A stretch of DNA of 64,000 bases, from positions 558,001 through 622,000 of the forward strand of contig CANMQP010000012.1 of assembly GCA_947500035.1 (NCBI GenBank), in the 5' to 3' direction. This stretch comes from an uncultured Kiloniellaceae bacterium (GTDB lineage: Bacteria; Pseudomonadota; Alphaproteobacteria; Kiloniellales; Kiloniellaceae). The notes below the pieces were generated by a model that made no database searches, was not told the origin of the DNA, and saw only the letters and a program-made list of their open reading frames with translations. This document shows positions 26,948 through 36,421 of the stretch, piece by piece. Position 1 is the first letter of the stretch. Every line of letters starts with the position of its first letter. A program made the translations under genes and the position numbers.

Positions 26948-28201
26948 TTGCTGACGTCCCGGACATCCTGGATCGACGCGCAGGCGAAGGCCCGGCGGAT
27001 CATCGACCACACCCGCGCATCCCTGGATTTCGGCAAGCTCCGCCATTACCGCCTGGAGCGGGTCCGCGCACAACTGCGCCGGCTCGATTACAGCGGTTGC
27101 GTCCTCTTCGATCCCCTGAACATCCGCTACGCCACCGACAGCCGTAACATGGCGGTCTGGACCCTGCACAACGCGGTGCGCTACGCCTACATCGCGACCG
27201 AGGGCCCGGTGGTCCTCTTCGACTTTCATAACTGCGAACACCTCTCCGATCACCTGGACCTGATCGATGAAACCCGCCCGGCCACCGCCTGGTCCTACTT
27301 CGCGGCGGGACCCAAAAAGCAGGAGCGCGCGCAAACCTGGGCAGCCGAGATCGCGGATCTGGTCACCGCGCACGGCGGCGGCAACAGGCGCCTCGCGATC
27401 GACAGCTGCAATCCGGAGGGCTATCGGGCGCTGGCGGATCTCGGGGTCGAGGTCTTCGACGCCCAGGGCGTTCTGGAGCAGGCACGCAGCATCAAGTCCG
27501 CGGAGGAACTGGCCTGCATGCGGGCCTCGGTTGCGACCGCCGAAGCCGCCATGACCAGGATGTACGAAGAGCTCAAACCGGGGATGACCGAGAACCAGCT
27601 CTGGGCCATCATGAACCAGGTCAACGCATCCATGGACGGCGAATGGATCGAGACCCGCCTGCTGGCCAGCGGTACACGCTGTAATCCCTGGTTCCAGGAG
27701 AGCAGCGACGCAGTGATCCAGTCGGGTGACCTGGTCTCCTTCGACACCGACCTGGTCGGCCCCTTCGGCTACTGCTCGGACATCTCACGCAGCTTCATCT
27801 GCGGCCCGGCCAACGATGAACAGCGCCGTCTCTACCGCCTGGCGCTGGAGCAGATTCAGACCAACATGGAACTGTTGCGCCCCGGCCTGAGCTTTCGCGA
27901 ACTGGCCGAGATCGCCTGGAAGATGCCGGCCTCCTGCCTGCCCAACCGCTACTCGGTGGTGGTGCACGGCGTCGGCCTCTGTGACGAATATCCGAGCTGC
28001 GTCTATCTGGAAGACTTCGAGACCGGCGGCTACGACGGCCGTTTCGAAGCGGGAATGACCGTCTGCGTGGAGAGCTACATGGGCGAGGAAGGCGGCAGCA
28101 TCGGCGTGAAGCTGGAGCAACAGGTCCTGATCACGGAGACCGGCATCGAGGAGATCTCAAGCTTCCCCTTCGAGGAAAAACTGCTCACGCGGGAGATATG
28201 A
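26948..28201 (+). CDS. DddP-like M24 metalloenzyme (candidate DMSP lyase)
   Basis: A 417-residue creatinase-fold protein. Its blocks match what I remember of the dimethylsulfoniopropionate lyase DddP closely: FDPLNIRYATDSRNM, GEWIETRLLASGTRCNPWFQ, LVSFDTDLVGPFGYCSDISR and VVHGVGLCDEYPS. Metal ligands are visible as Asp266, Asp268, Asp278, His340 and the glutamates of CVESYMG and LEQQVLI. Asp346, six residues after the metal His, corresponds to the catalytic base reported for DddP. If the assignment holds it releases dimethyl sulfide and acrylate from DMSP; if not, it is an M24 peptidase or amidohydrolase of unknown substrate. TTG at 26948 is chosen: GGAGG lies five bases upstream; no ATG occurs in the first 60 codons. 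A paralogue at 7389-8600 lacks the equivalent Asp. Confidence 0.8.
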   Translation: MLTSRTSWIDAQAKARRIIDHTRASLDFGKLRHYRLERVRAQLRRLDYSGCVLFDPLNIRYATDSRNMAVWTLHNAVRYAYIATEGPVVLFDFHNCEHLSDHLDLIDETRPATAWSYFAAGPKKQERAQTWAAEIADLVTAHGGGNRRLAIDSCNPEGYRALADLGVEVFDAQGVLEQARSIKSAEELACMRASVATAEAAMTRMYEELKPGMTENQLWAIMNQVNASMDGEWIETRLLASGTRCNPWFQESSDAVIQSGDLVSFDTDLVGPFGYCSDISRSFICGPANDEQRRLYRLALEQIQTNMELLRPGLSFRELAEIAWKMPASCLPNRYSVVVHGVGLCDEYPSCVYLEDFETGGYDGRFEAGMTVCVESYMGEEGGSIGVKLEQQVLITETGIEEISSFPFEEKLLTREI

Positions 28202-28269
28202 GAAAGGCGGACCCATTGGCCCGCCTTCTCTCCGGATTTCACATCCTGGCCCACGCGCCCCGACCCGCT

Positions 28270-29091
28270 TCAGCAGATGCCACGGCTCGCATAGGCGATG
28301 CGCCAACGCCCATCGCAGCTACTGTTGCCATAGCGCCTGATATTGGGCATCGGGTTGTTCGTCATGATCCGGCTTTGCAGTGGCGGGCGCTCATCGAGCG
28401 GCAGCGAATTATAAAACCGCTGAGCCGCCGCATCGTCATGTTCGACCAGGAAGTCGTAGTCGTAAAAGTTTCCCCCGAGATTTAAAAACTTGCCCGTGAC
28501 CGTCTCACCGCCGCTCTGGAACGTGGTCCCCGGAACGATCACCCTCAGATCGCCGACATAGACCGCTTCTCCGGCTGCGACCGTGAATTCGATGAGGCGG
28601 CTTGGGGAATAGCGCGAGATCACCCAGGCCGGACTGCCCAACGCATTCCAGGCATAGCGGTAAGTGCCCGGCTCGACCAAAACAGCATGGAAGTGGTTGG
28701 TATCGGAGAGATACTCAATGTCGTTGCTTGAAGAATCGCGGCCACTGCCGAGCTCTGAAACCGGCTGAGTTCTGTAGTTGATGCTGATCGCCTTGTATTC
28801 ATAGTTGGGTGGCGCGACCAACTCGCCGCGCATCACGACAATGGCCTTCTTGGTCAGATCGACAACCTCGTCTTCCTTGTCCCAGACCTGCTGCGTGCCA
28901 CCGTCGGCACTGCGTTCATACTTCGCTGTGCTCTGAAAATGCAGCTTTGTCTCAGCCACCTTGATCGGCCGTTGAGAAGGCGTGCAAGCGGCAACCAGGA
29001 ATGCCGCGACTAGAATGATGGAGAGGCGTGCAAAGGCGTTCGCGCCAACCGTTGGGCCGCGATCATCATGATGGCGGGTGCTAGACGACAT
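28270..29091 (-). CDS. Predicted lipoprotein, unknown function
   Basis: A 273-residue protein with an unusually long polar N-terminus before the signal helix (about residues 20-36) and a lipobox LVAAC at about residues 32-36, so it should be lipidated. The mature part is rich in beta-strand-like segments and ends with cysteine (RGIC), with a further Cys close by (NSSCDGRW), possibly a disulfide. GGAG lies at a proper distance from the ATG. It is the last of four leftward lipoprotein genes. I do not recognise a domain. Confidence 0.75.
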   Translation of the reverse strand: MSSSTRHHDDRGPTVGANAFARLSIILVAAFLVAACTPSQRPIKVAETKLHFQSTAKYERSADGGTQQVWDKEDEVVDLTKKAIVVMRGELVAPPNYEYKAISINYRTQPVSELGSGRDSSSNDIEYLSDTNHFHAVLVEPGTYRYAWNALGSPAWVISRYSPSRLIEFTVAAGEAVYVGDLRVIVPGTTFQSGGETVTGKFLNLGGNFYDYDFLVEHDDAAAQRFYNSLPLDERPPLQSRIMTNNPMPNIRRYGNSSCDGRWRIAYASRGIC

Positions 29092-29186
29092 TTTAACTCC
29101 AAGTTTCGGGAGAAGTAGTGCGAGCCGTCACCGGCCAAACGGTTGCAGCTAGTCCTGGGCAAGCAGTCGAGCGAGGGTTCAACGGA

Positions 29187-29753
29187 TCAGAGCAATTGAA
29201 CCGAGGCCATAACCTTCTCTGCTTCGTCCAGGTTCTTTGAGTAATAATGAAGCTCAGGGGCCGAGTAGACGATGAGCTGAAGCTTTTGATCAACGATCGC
29301 CGCGAGGGCGGTGCCGCGCACCTTTAATCCACTGGCCAGGAGATACGACAACTCGAAGCGGAAACCATCGACACTGCCAAACTTCGCCGGCCGAAGATTT
29401 TGGGTTTCGAAGTCCACAACGTCAGCTTTGGAAAGCGAGCCGGCATAGAGTTCCGCAACTTCGGTCGGCCTCATATCAGACTGGAACGTGGGATACTCGA
29501 TCACTCGACTTTCAAATAGAGCTTCGCCGTCATTAACATCGTGCCAGAATCGCATATCACCGAGGCCGAAACCATCAATAGTCCAGCGCTCATCAATCAA
29601 CCCGAACTGCTGCTTTGAATAGGCATTCCAGGCTATTGTCGGTTCGACACTGTAGGCAGTGCCGATTTCACGCGGCTTGGGTTCAACAAGATTAAATGGT
29701 GCACATCCTGTTAAAATAAGCGCCAAGCCTGTGAAGAGTACTAGTAGTCTCAT
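29187..29753 (-). CDS. Predicted lipoprotein, unknown function
   Basis: A 188-residue protein with a short, classical lipoprotein signal: MRLLVLFTGLALILTGCAPF, lipobox LTGC with Cys17. The mature part is mixed alpha/beta, with a SYLLASGLKVRGTALAAIVD stretch and a C-terminal helix (LDEAEKVMASVQLL). The layout resembles small periplasmic proteins whose last helix packs on a sheet, but no family is recognised. It lies 15 bases after the M48 gene and is very likely cotranscribed with it. Confidence 0.8.
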   Translation of the reverse strand: MRLLVLFTGLALILTGCAPFNLVEPKPREIGTAYSVEPTIAWNAYSKQQFGLIDERWTIDGFGLGDMRFWHDVNDGEALFESRVIEYPTFQSDMRPTEVAELYAGSLSKADVVDFETQNLRPAKFGSVDGFRFELSYLLASGLKVRGTALAAIVDQKLQLIVYSAPELHYYSKNLDEAEKVMASVQLL

Positions 29754-29768
29754 AACAAAAAATACGCC

Positions 29769-30941
29769 TTACTTGAGTTGATCGATGTAGCTTCGGATAA
29801 TCAGGTGATCGTCGGCATCAGGGCTTACCGCCAAGTAGGTTTCAAAAGCACTGGCAGCTTCCCCTTTACGCTCGAGTTCCCAGAAAACCAATCCGAGAGA
29901 CCGATGAGCCTGCAGCGGATAATCCACCCGAGAAACCGCCTCGGCATAGGCATCTGCAGCGCTTTCAAGATCACCTTCCTCATCCCGTCGCCACAGAATC
30001 TCGCCTTTGGCAAAATAAAGATCACCGGCCTCGGGATCTTTTTCGAGCAACTGCTCGATAACCACTAAGCTTCTGCCAAAATCCGAGTATTTTACCTCCT
30101 GCTCAAGCCAAGCACGCCTAAATCTTGACGTCTGAGCTATGTATTGTTCACGCCCAACCACGAGACTGTCAGAAAGTTCACCCAGCTCCTCGATCCTCTT
30201 ACGAATGGCTTCTTGCCGCTCGTCGCTTTGAGGGTGAGTCGAGAAAAAAACACTGGGTGCTACTCTGTTGGATTCGGCTTCTTCATTGACGGTCATTTCC
30301 CAAAACCTTACCACCTCCTGAGGATCGTAGCCTGCAGCGACCATGCGCTCAAAACCGATGTCATCGGCCTCCCGCTCGGTCTCGCGGCTAAAGCTGCTAA
30401 GACTGTCAGCTGCTGCCAGTCCACCCGCGATTGTCAGGGGAAAAAGACCAACGCCCGCGGTAGCCACGGTGAAAAACGCCAACCCATCGCTCGTCGCGCG
30501 CATTTCACGCCATTTCTTTAAGCGGTGACGAAGCCGGTAGTGTGCCAACTCATGCCCAAGCAGGTGTGCCAGTTGCGCCTCGTTTTCAAAGCGCAATAGA
30601 GTGCCAGTCCATACAAACATTGCGCCACTCGGCGACATGAATGCATTCATCCCCGGAGTGTTGACAATGTAGAGGCGGATATCTTTGCAATACTCGGGCT
30701 CAAGTTTGCAGACGATATCTTTGACATAGGCGTTGAGTTCGGGATCAGTCACGACTCGGCCAGATTCCCGGATCGCCTTCTCAGCCTTTTCGGATTGAAG
30801 CCAGAGACCTGCCTCGTCGGTGTCTATTGCAGGCTTTTCGCCTGGGGCAAGTGGCTCTACCTCTCCGGTTGTAACGCAAGCCGAGAGTGCGAAGGCAGCC
30901 GCGAGAGCCGGTAAAAAGCGGTGCCTTTGTTTCTCGTTCAT
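29769..30941 (-). CDS. M48 family zinc metalloprotease, lipoprotein with C-terminal TPR-like region
   Basis: A 390-residue protein with lipobox LSAC (Cys near residue 22) and an M48 protease domain. The zinc motif HELAH sits in LLGHELAHYRLRH (about residues 126-138), and the third ligand region is READDIGFERMVAAGYDP (about 190-207). The last 110 residues are TPR-like helices (ending near YLAVSPDADDHLII). This is the BepA/LoiP-like architecture used for quality control of outer-membrane assembly; a similar role is inferred. Its start overlaps the upstream gene as ATGA, and two lipoproteins follow, so the four genes form one operon. Confidence 0.88.
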   Translation of the reverse strand: MNEKQRHRFLPALAAAFALSACVTTGEVEPLAPGEKPAIDTDEAGLWLQSEKAEKAIRESGRVVTDPELNAYVKDIVCKLEPEYCKDIRLYIVNTPGMNAFMSPSGAMFVWTGTLLRFENEAQLAHLLGHELAHYRLRHRLKKWREMRATSDGLAFFTVATAGVGLFPLTIAGGLAAADSLSSFSRETEREADDIGFERMVAAGYDPQEVVRFWEMTVNEEAESNRVAPSVFFSTHPQSDERQEAIRKRIEELGELSDSLVVGREQYIAQTSRFRRAWLEQEVKYSDFGRSLVVIEQLLEKDPEAGDLYFAKGEILWRRDEEGDLESAADAYAEAVSRVDYPLQAHRSLGLVFWELERKGEAASAFETYLAVSPDADDHLIIRSYIDQLK

Positions 30942-31690
30942 AGAGGTGCTTCTTCAAGCAAGTCCAGGGTCGCCGCCTTCGAGCCTTCGGGAGTGCGAAG
31001 ATCGCCAACATTGTTCACTAGGCTATTAAACCAAACGACATCACCAGAGTTGAGATCAATCAAAGATGCGTATCCGGACTGCACACCACCCTTGACACCA
31101 GCCCCAATCACGGCCGTTAAAATGTTCAGAGCAACGCGCCCGCCGCTGGAGAAGCTATCACGCAGATACACAAACAAGACGTAATCTGCGTCATATTTTT
31201 CCTTCAGCCCAGTTACGCCCTCACCGAGTCCCCAGTCAAAACTGTCCTCCTTGGTGGGGAGCGGATAAATGCTGTATTTGTGGTCGATAATGGCCGCGCC
31301 GACGGCCTCATGGAGCTTCAGAACCTGCGCTTCCGCAAGGCTCTCAGGGCCGACGTCTTGAACGACTTCATAGTCGACTGCCGAAACGGACATAGATTCG
31401 AGAATTTCCGCCAACGCCGTATCGACGTGCCCTTTGGCCGTCGCTGTCCATTCCGCGTTGGTTTCATTCAGACCACCCGCCGTAAACACATAGAGTTCGA
31501 CATCGGGCACCATCACAAGCACCTTTGGAGACGAGCCAGGTGTAGGCACTCCGTTGGTGGAGACGTGGCTGTTTGTAATTGCACAACCGGAAACAAACAC
31601 GGCCAGTAAGAGAGCGGCGACTGCGCGCCCGATCGAAGACACGAAAGACGCGCGGCCGCCGTCGGCGGCACGAATACCCGAAGTTGTCAT
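30938..31690 (-). CDS. Predicted lipoprotein, unknown function (first gene of the M48 operon)
   Basis: A 250-residue protein with a long N-terminal leader, a hydrophobic stretch (AALLLAVFV) and lipobox VSGC (Cys near residue 36). The mature region contains KVLVMVPDVELYVFTAGG, ADYVLFVYLRDSFSSGGRVA and a glycine-rich possible amphipathic stretch AVIGAGVKGGVQSGYASLID, then DVVWFNSLVNNVGD. The pattern resembles outer-membrane stress lipoproteins that pair with M48 proteases, but I cannot name a family. The ATGA overlap with the protease gene links their expression. Confidence 0.78.
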   Translation of the reverse strand: MTTSGIRAADGGRASFVSSIGRAVAALLLAVFVSGCAITNSHVSTNGVPTPGSSPKVLVMVPDVELYVFTAGGLNETNAEWTATAKGHVDTALAEILESMSVSAVDYEVVQDVGPESLAEAQVLKLHEAVGAAIIDHKYSIYPLPTKEDSFDWGLGEGVTGLKEKYDADYVLFVYLRDSFSSGGRVALNILTAVIGAGVKGGVQSGYASLIDLNSGDVVWFNSLVNNVGDLRTPEGSKAATLDLLEEAPL

Positions 31691-31941
31691 TTAAATCCCC
31701 ATTCCTCGCATACTTGCAGAAACATAGAACATAAGAATTCAGGTAGGCAACTGATTAACCATAGATTTTTTACAATTTGATACTTAAGCGACAGGAAGTA
31801 ACCGCTCAGCAACCAAACGCCGAGGTTCAAATCTTGATTGAATGGCTATTATGTGCCGGATCGTGGAAATTGTGACCGCAAACCGTCAGCGCCCCGGCAC
31901 GGCTTTCGCAGCTTTGCACGCACAGGCTTAAATCTGTACCG
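31691..31941. other. AT-rich spacer upstream of the lipoprotein operon
   Basis: About 250 bases, markedly AT-rich at 31730-31860. It must contain the leftward promoter of the lipoprotein-M48 operon and the transcript end of the secreted-protein gene. No hairpin with a T-run was seen. Confidence 0.4.
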
Positions 31942-32667
31942 CTATTGCTCCGCCGGGAACACCGTGACCGTCTGGCCCGCGGCAAGACTGTCCAGCGCCG
32001 GCGTCCAGCCTTCCGGACAGGGCGAGTTGCCGCCCCCCGTTCCGCCGCCCGGCGCCGCGCGCTGGCAGGCGAGCCCCAGCTCCAGGCTCTCTTTACCCAG
32101 GGCCAGGAAATCGTTGTCAAAGGGAATGGTGCCGGGCGCGAAGGGTTCGGTCCGGTAGATGCGCTCCATCATATAGAGAGCGTTCTGTCCGGCAATGACG
32201 CGGAACAAGACCACCTCGCCGAAACCGCTGCCGCTGTTGCGGCTGCAGGCCACGGCCCGGAACGCGGAAGGCAGGCCATTGACCGGCTCCGGTTTGATCG
32301 AAGTGGTCGAGATCGAATCACAGGCCTGATCGTAGCCCGCTGTCACCCGGTCGAGAAAAGCGGCCGGATCGCGCCCTCCCAGGTCGGAGAAGAGTTGCGC
32401 GGCGATCATCTCCCGCCAGTCATTGCTGGTCTGGCCGTGCGGGGTCCAAGCTGCGAAGTCGACCGGCATGCCCTCGACCCGTGCCGCTTGAATCCAGCCT
32501 GGTGGCAAGCCGCCGATATAGACCTCGCCGCCGCCGCCCTGCAGAACCACCGAGTCCCCTTGCTCCTGGGCCGTTGCTGCGCCGGCGCCAAACAGCAGAA
32601 ACAGCAATGCCGGCACCGCAGCGAAGCGCGCCAGGCTGCCTGCCATCTCGCCGATCCCCGCAATCAT
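31942..32667 (-). CDS. Predicted secreted protein, unknown function
   Basis: A 241-residue protein with a Sec signal (hydrophobic ARFAAVPALLFLLFGAGA, cleavage near ATA-QE at about residue 34). The mature part has four cysteines (ACDS, VACSR, LACQR, PCPEGW) that could form two disulfides, an alpha/beta body with LPPGWIQAARVEG, and a glycine-rich linker (PGGGTGGGNS) before a short C-terminal Cys-Pro segment. GGGGGAG lies eight bases before the ATG. It follows ubiH by 33 bases on the same strand and may be cotranscribed. No family recognised. Confidence 0.75.
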   Translation of the reverse strand: MIAGIGEMAGSLARFAAVPALLFLLFGAGAATAQEQGDSVVLQGGGGEVYIGGLPPGWIQAARVEGMPVDFAAWTPHGQTSNDWREMIAAQLFSDLGGRDPAAFLDRVTAGYDQACDSISTTSIKPEPVNGLPSAFRAVACSRNSGSGFGEVVLFRVIAGQNALYMMERIYRTEPFAPGTIPFDNDFLALGKESLELGLACQRAAPGGGTGGGNSPCPEGWTPALDSLAAGQTVTVFPAEQ

Positions 32668-32700
32668 GATCTCTCCCCCGGAGTTACCTTGCCTGAACGC

Positions 32701-34038
32701 TCACAGAGGCCGCCCCTGCACCAGACGCGGCAAGTCCCCAACCAGGCCCATGGCATGCTTCATGAAAAAGCGTTTGAGGCCGGGCATGCGGTTGACTGCC
32801 GCCAGGCCGACATCGCGCGCCAGGCGCACCGGCGGCAGGTCGTTGGAAAACAGACGGTTCAAGCCGTCGGTGGTCGCGATCAGAGCGATATTGTCGAAGC
32901 GCCGCCAGCGTTCATAGCGCTCCAGTACCTGGGGCGAGCCGATATCGAGCCCCAGGCGCCGGGCGTCGACGATACATTCGGACAGCGCCGCCACGTCCTT
33001 GAGCCCCAGATTGAAGCCCTGGCCCGAGATCGGATGAATGGCATGGGCCGCATCGCCGATCAGGGCGAGCCGGTGATCGCTGTAGCGCTCCGCATGCATC
33101 ATGGACAGGGGATAGGACCAGCGCTTGCCGGGCACCCGCAAGGCGCCCAGCGAATCTCCGAAACGGCGCTGCAGCTGTTCCGAGAAGTCCTCGTCATCCA
33201 ACGCCAGCATGCGCGGTGTCAATTCGCGCGACTCGGTCCAGACCAGCGAAGACCGGTATTCGCCCTTTTCGCCGTCGACCATGGGCAGCAGGGCGAAGGG
33301 GCCCGCGGGCAGGAAGTGCTCATGTGCCACACCGTCATGCGGCCGCTGGTGGTGCACCGTGGCGACGATACCGCACTGCGCATAGTCCCAGTTGGTCGAG
33401 CGGATCCCGGCCTCCCGCCGCAACATGGAATTCCGGCCGTCAGCCGCAATCACCAGCGCCGCCGTAAGCACCTGGCCATCCTCCAGAACCACACGGACCC
33501 GGCTTGATCCCGGCCCGCTCGACCCCGGCCCGCCCGATCCTGGCCCGCCCGATCCTGGCCCGCCGGGCGAGCCGCGGTCCAGTTTTGCCAGCGAATTGGG
33601 CGCAAAAGCGGTCAAGCTGGGCAGCGTGGGTAGATGCGCCTGAAAGGCTGCACGGGTTTCCCGGTTCTCGACGATGTAGCCCATGGGCTCGCCGGCCACG
33701 TCGTTGTGGTCGTAGTGCAGGAACAGGCGCGAGGTCGGGCGGCCGATCTTGCCGTCGGAGACCCGGATATCCAGGATCGGCTGCGCGGCGTCAGCCATCT
33801 TCGGCCAGACACCTATGGCGTTGAGCATCTGCTGTGATCCGCGCGCGAGGGCGGAAGAGCGCCCGTCATAGGGCGCGGAGACCAACTTGGCCGGATCTTC
33901 CCGATCGATCACGGCTACGGACACGCCCGCGCTTGCCAGCGCGGACGCCATTGAAAGCCCGGCCAGTCCGCCACCGACGACCAAGACCTCAAACTGCTGC
34001 TCCGCTGTTTTGGAAGCTCCTGCTTTCACTCTTGCCAC
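32701..34038 (-). CDS. UbiH/UbiF/COQ6 family FAD-dependent ubiquinone-biosynthesis hydroxylase
   Basis: A 445-residue flavoprotein monooxygenase of ubiquinone synthesis. It has the N-terminal FAD Rossmann motif VLVVGGGLAGLSMASALA (about residues 18-35), the DGRNSMLRREAGI motif (about 190-202), and LALIGDAAHAIHPISGQGFN (about 322-341), the UbiH/COQ6 signature. Which ring position it hydroxylates cannot be told. An in-frame 15-bp repeat adds a Gly/Pro/Ser loop near residues 158-176. GTG at 34038 with GGAG six bases upstream is preferred to the TTG at 34080. In-operon neighbour: a secreted protein. Confidence 0.92.
   Translation of the reverse strand: MARVKAGASKTAEQQFEVLVVGGGLAGLSMASALASAGVSVAVIDREDPAKLVSAPYDGRSSALARGSQQMLNAIGVWPKMADAAQPILDIRVSDGKIGRPTSRLFLHYDHNDVAGEPMGYIVENRETRAAFQAHLPTLPSLTAFAPNSLAKLDRGSPGGPGSGGPGSGGPGSSGPGSSRVRVVLEDGQVLTAALVIAADGRNSMLRREAGIRSTNWDYAQCGIVATVHHQRPHDGVAHEHFLPAGPFALLPMVDGEKGEYRSSLVWTESRELTPRMLALDDEDFSEQLQRRFGDSLGALRVPGKRWSYPLSMMHAERYSDHRLALIGDAAHAIHPISGQGFNLGLKDVAALSECIVDARRLGLDIGSPQVLERYERWRRFDNIALIATTDGLNRLFSNDLPPVRLARDVGLAAVNRMPGLKRFFMKHAMGLVGDLPRLVQGRPL
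33511..33564 (-). repeat. In-frame 15-bp tandem repeat inside the ubiH-like gene
   Basis: About 3.6 copies of a unit like CGGCCCGCCCGATCC (units at 33511, 33526, 33541, partial 33556). On the coding strand each unit encodes Gly-Ser-Gly-Gly-Pro or a close variant. The reading frame is kept. It falls between two conserved blocks, so it likely extends a surface loop. Confidence 0.9.
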
Positions 34039-34201
34039 ATCCTTCTCCGCTATCCGGGGACTCTGATCATATTGCAGCAATCTATCAAGGCCGCTGATCG
34101 GCCGCGACAGACCAAAGGCCGCAGGTGCGTGCCTGCGCGCGCAATCACGCCTCTTATTTTGCGGTGTTTCGACCCGGCACCTCCGATCTTATGTTCATTT
34201 T

Positions 34202-34227
34202 TTAGGCAAAATTTATTTTCTGCCTAA
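34202..34227. repeat. AT-rich inverted repeat upstream of glnK
   Basis: TTAGGCA (34202-34208) and TGCCTAA (34221-34227) are perfect 7-bp arms around an AT-only core, within the 440-base spacer between ubiH (leftward) and glnK (rightward). It could be a protein-binding site or a weak terminator (TTTTTAA follows). Confidence 0.35.
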
Positions 34228-34234
34228 TTTTTAA

Positions 34235-34816
<582 letters not shown>

Positions 34817-34828
34817 GAGGCCTTTTCG

Positions 34829-36208
34829 ATGAAACTCTTTTCACTCCCGACTCCGGGGCGCAAACTTCTGGTTCTGACCGGCCTTGCCGCCTCGACCACA
34901 CTGGTTCTAGGTAATGCGGCAGAGGCTGCGGTCTCAGAGGAAACCGCGTTCATTTTCAACAGCTTTTCCTTCCTGATCCACGGCGTGCTGGTCATGTGGA
35001 TGGCGGCCGGTTTCGCCATGCTGGAATCCGGCCTGGTCCGCACCAAGAATACCGCGGCGATCTGCCTTAAGAACATCGCGCTCTATTCGATCGCCGGTAT
35101 CGCCTACTACCTGGTCGGCTACAACCTGATGTATGTCGACGTCGCGCCGGACGGCTTCATCGGCTCCTTCAGCATCTTCTACAACACGACTGACGCCGAA
35201 CTTGCCTTGATCAACGCCGATGAAGCGACCGACGAACTGATCGCTGCAGTCACCAGCAACGGCTACTCGGTCATGTCCGACTGGTTCTTCCAGATGGTCT
35301 TCGTGGCGACCACGGCCTCGATCGTTTCGGGTGCTCTGGCCGAGCGCATCAAGGTCTGGCCCTTCATGATCTTCATCCTGGTTCTGGCCGCCTTCATCTA
35401 CCCGATCCAGGCTTCCTGGACCTGGGGCCAGGGCTGGCTCACGACCATGGGCTTCTCTGACTTTGCCGGATCGACCATTGTCCACTCCGTGGGCGGTTGG
35501 GCGGCTCTTGCGGGCGCACTGGTTCTGGGCGCACGCAAAGGCAAATACGGTCCTGACGGCCGGGTCAATCCCCTGCCGGGGGCCAACCTGCCGCTGGCAA
35601 CCCTGGGCACCTTCATCCTCTGGATGGGCTGGTTTGGCTTTAACGGCGCATCGCAGCTGGCGATGGGCTCAGCCCTGGATGTCGCAGCCATCGCAATCAT
35701 TTACGTCAACACGACCCTGGCCGCGGCTGCAGGTGTCGTCGCCGCGATGGCACTGACCCAGATCCTCTACAAGAAGATGGATCTGACCATGACCCTGAAC
35801 GGCGCGTTGGCCGGTCTGGTCTCCATCACCGCCGGACCCGATCTGCAACACCACGGCCTTGCGCTGGTCATCGGTGCTGTCGGCGGCTGCATCGTGGTCT
35901 TCGCCGTACCGTTGCTCGACAAGCTGAAAATCGACGACGTGGTCGGTGCGATTCCGGTCCATCTCTGCGCCGGCATCTGGGGCACGCTCTGTGTCGGTAT
36001 CTTCGGCGGTGCCAGCATCGTGACCCAGGTTATCGGCATTCTGGCCATCGGCGCCTTTACCTTCGGCGCCAGCCTGGTGGTCTGGTTCGCCCTGAAAACA
36101 GCGGTCGGTATCCGGGTTTCCGAGGAGGAAGAGGAAATGGGCCTCGACAAGGCGGAACTGGGCCTGGAAGCCTATCCGGAATTCGGTCAGGGATCGCAAT
36201 CCTACTGA
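34829..36208 (+). CDS. amtB: Ammonium transporter AmtB
   Basis: A 459-residue trimeric ammonium channel with a signal-peptide-like N-terminus (residues 1-29, ending ...AAEAAVS) and eleven membrane helices. Family blocks are visible: WMAAGFAMLESGLVRTKN (about residues 51-68), DFAGSTIVHSVGGWAALAGA (about 211-230, with the first pore His) and IPVHLCAGIWGTL (second pore His). AGGAGG lies just before the ATG. The acidic C-terminal tail after residue 425 is where GlnK docks. A strong terminator follows at 36281. Confidence 0.96.
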   Translation: MKLFSLPTPGRKLLVLTGLAASTTLVLGNAAEAAVSEETAFIFNSFSFLIHGVLVMWMAAGFAMLESGLVRTKNTAAICLKNIALYSIAGIAYYLVGYNLMYVDVAPDGFIGSFSIFYNTTDAELALINADEATDELIAAVTSNGYSVMSDWFFQMVFVATTASIVSGALAERIKVWPFMIFILVLAAFIYPIQASWTWGQGWLTTMGFSDFAGSTIVHSVGGWAALAGALVLGARKGKYGPDGRVNPLPGANLPLATLGTFILWMGWFGFNGASQLAMGSALDVAAIAIIYVNTTLAAAAGVVAAMALTQILYKKMDLTMTLNGALAGLVSITAGPDLQHHGLALVIGAVGGCIVVFAVPLLDKLKIDDVVGAIPVHLCAGIWGTLCVGIFGGASIVTQVIGILAIGAFTFGASLVVWFALKTAVGIRVSEEEEEMGLDKAELGLEAYPEFGQGSQSY

Positions 36209-36280
36209 CCTCATAGAGTCAGCGCCGGCTCCGGGCTTCGGCTGGAAGCGGCGCTGACAGTGATACCTTCTTACGACCTG

Positions 36281-36320
36281 GCCCGGTGGCTTCCCCACCG
36301 GGCTCTTTTTTTGTTTTTTG
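36281..36320 (+). terminator. Rho-independent terminator of glnK-amtB
   Basis: GCCCGGTGG and CCACCGGGC form a 9-bp GC-rich stem with a 5-base loop, followed at once by TCTTTTTTTGTTTTTTG. It is 73 bases after the amtB stop. Confidence 0.93.
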
Positions 36321-36421
36321 CCGGGCCAGCCTGTGCTTGCCAGGGAGAATCCCCGGCGGCTAGACTCGGGACCTCACGTCACTCTCAACAGCTCTGTCCC
36401 TTGTCTTTGGAACCGCATGCC

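Noticed and set aside
31945-33507. A 520-codon open frame on the + strand over the secreted protein and ubiH
   Set aside because: It is antisense to two genes with clear signal peptide and FAD motifs; its translation is rich in His, Arg and Gln, typical of shadow frames in high-GC DNA.
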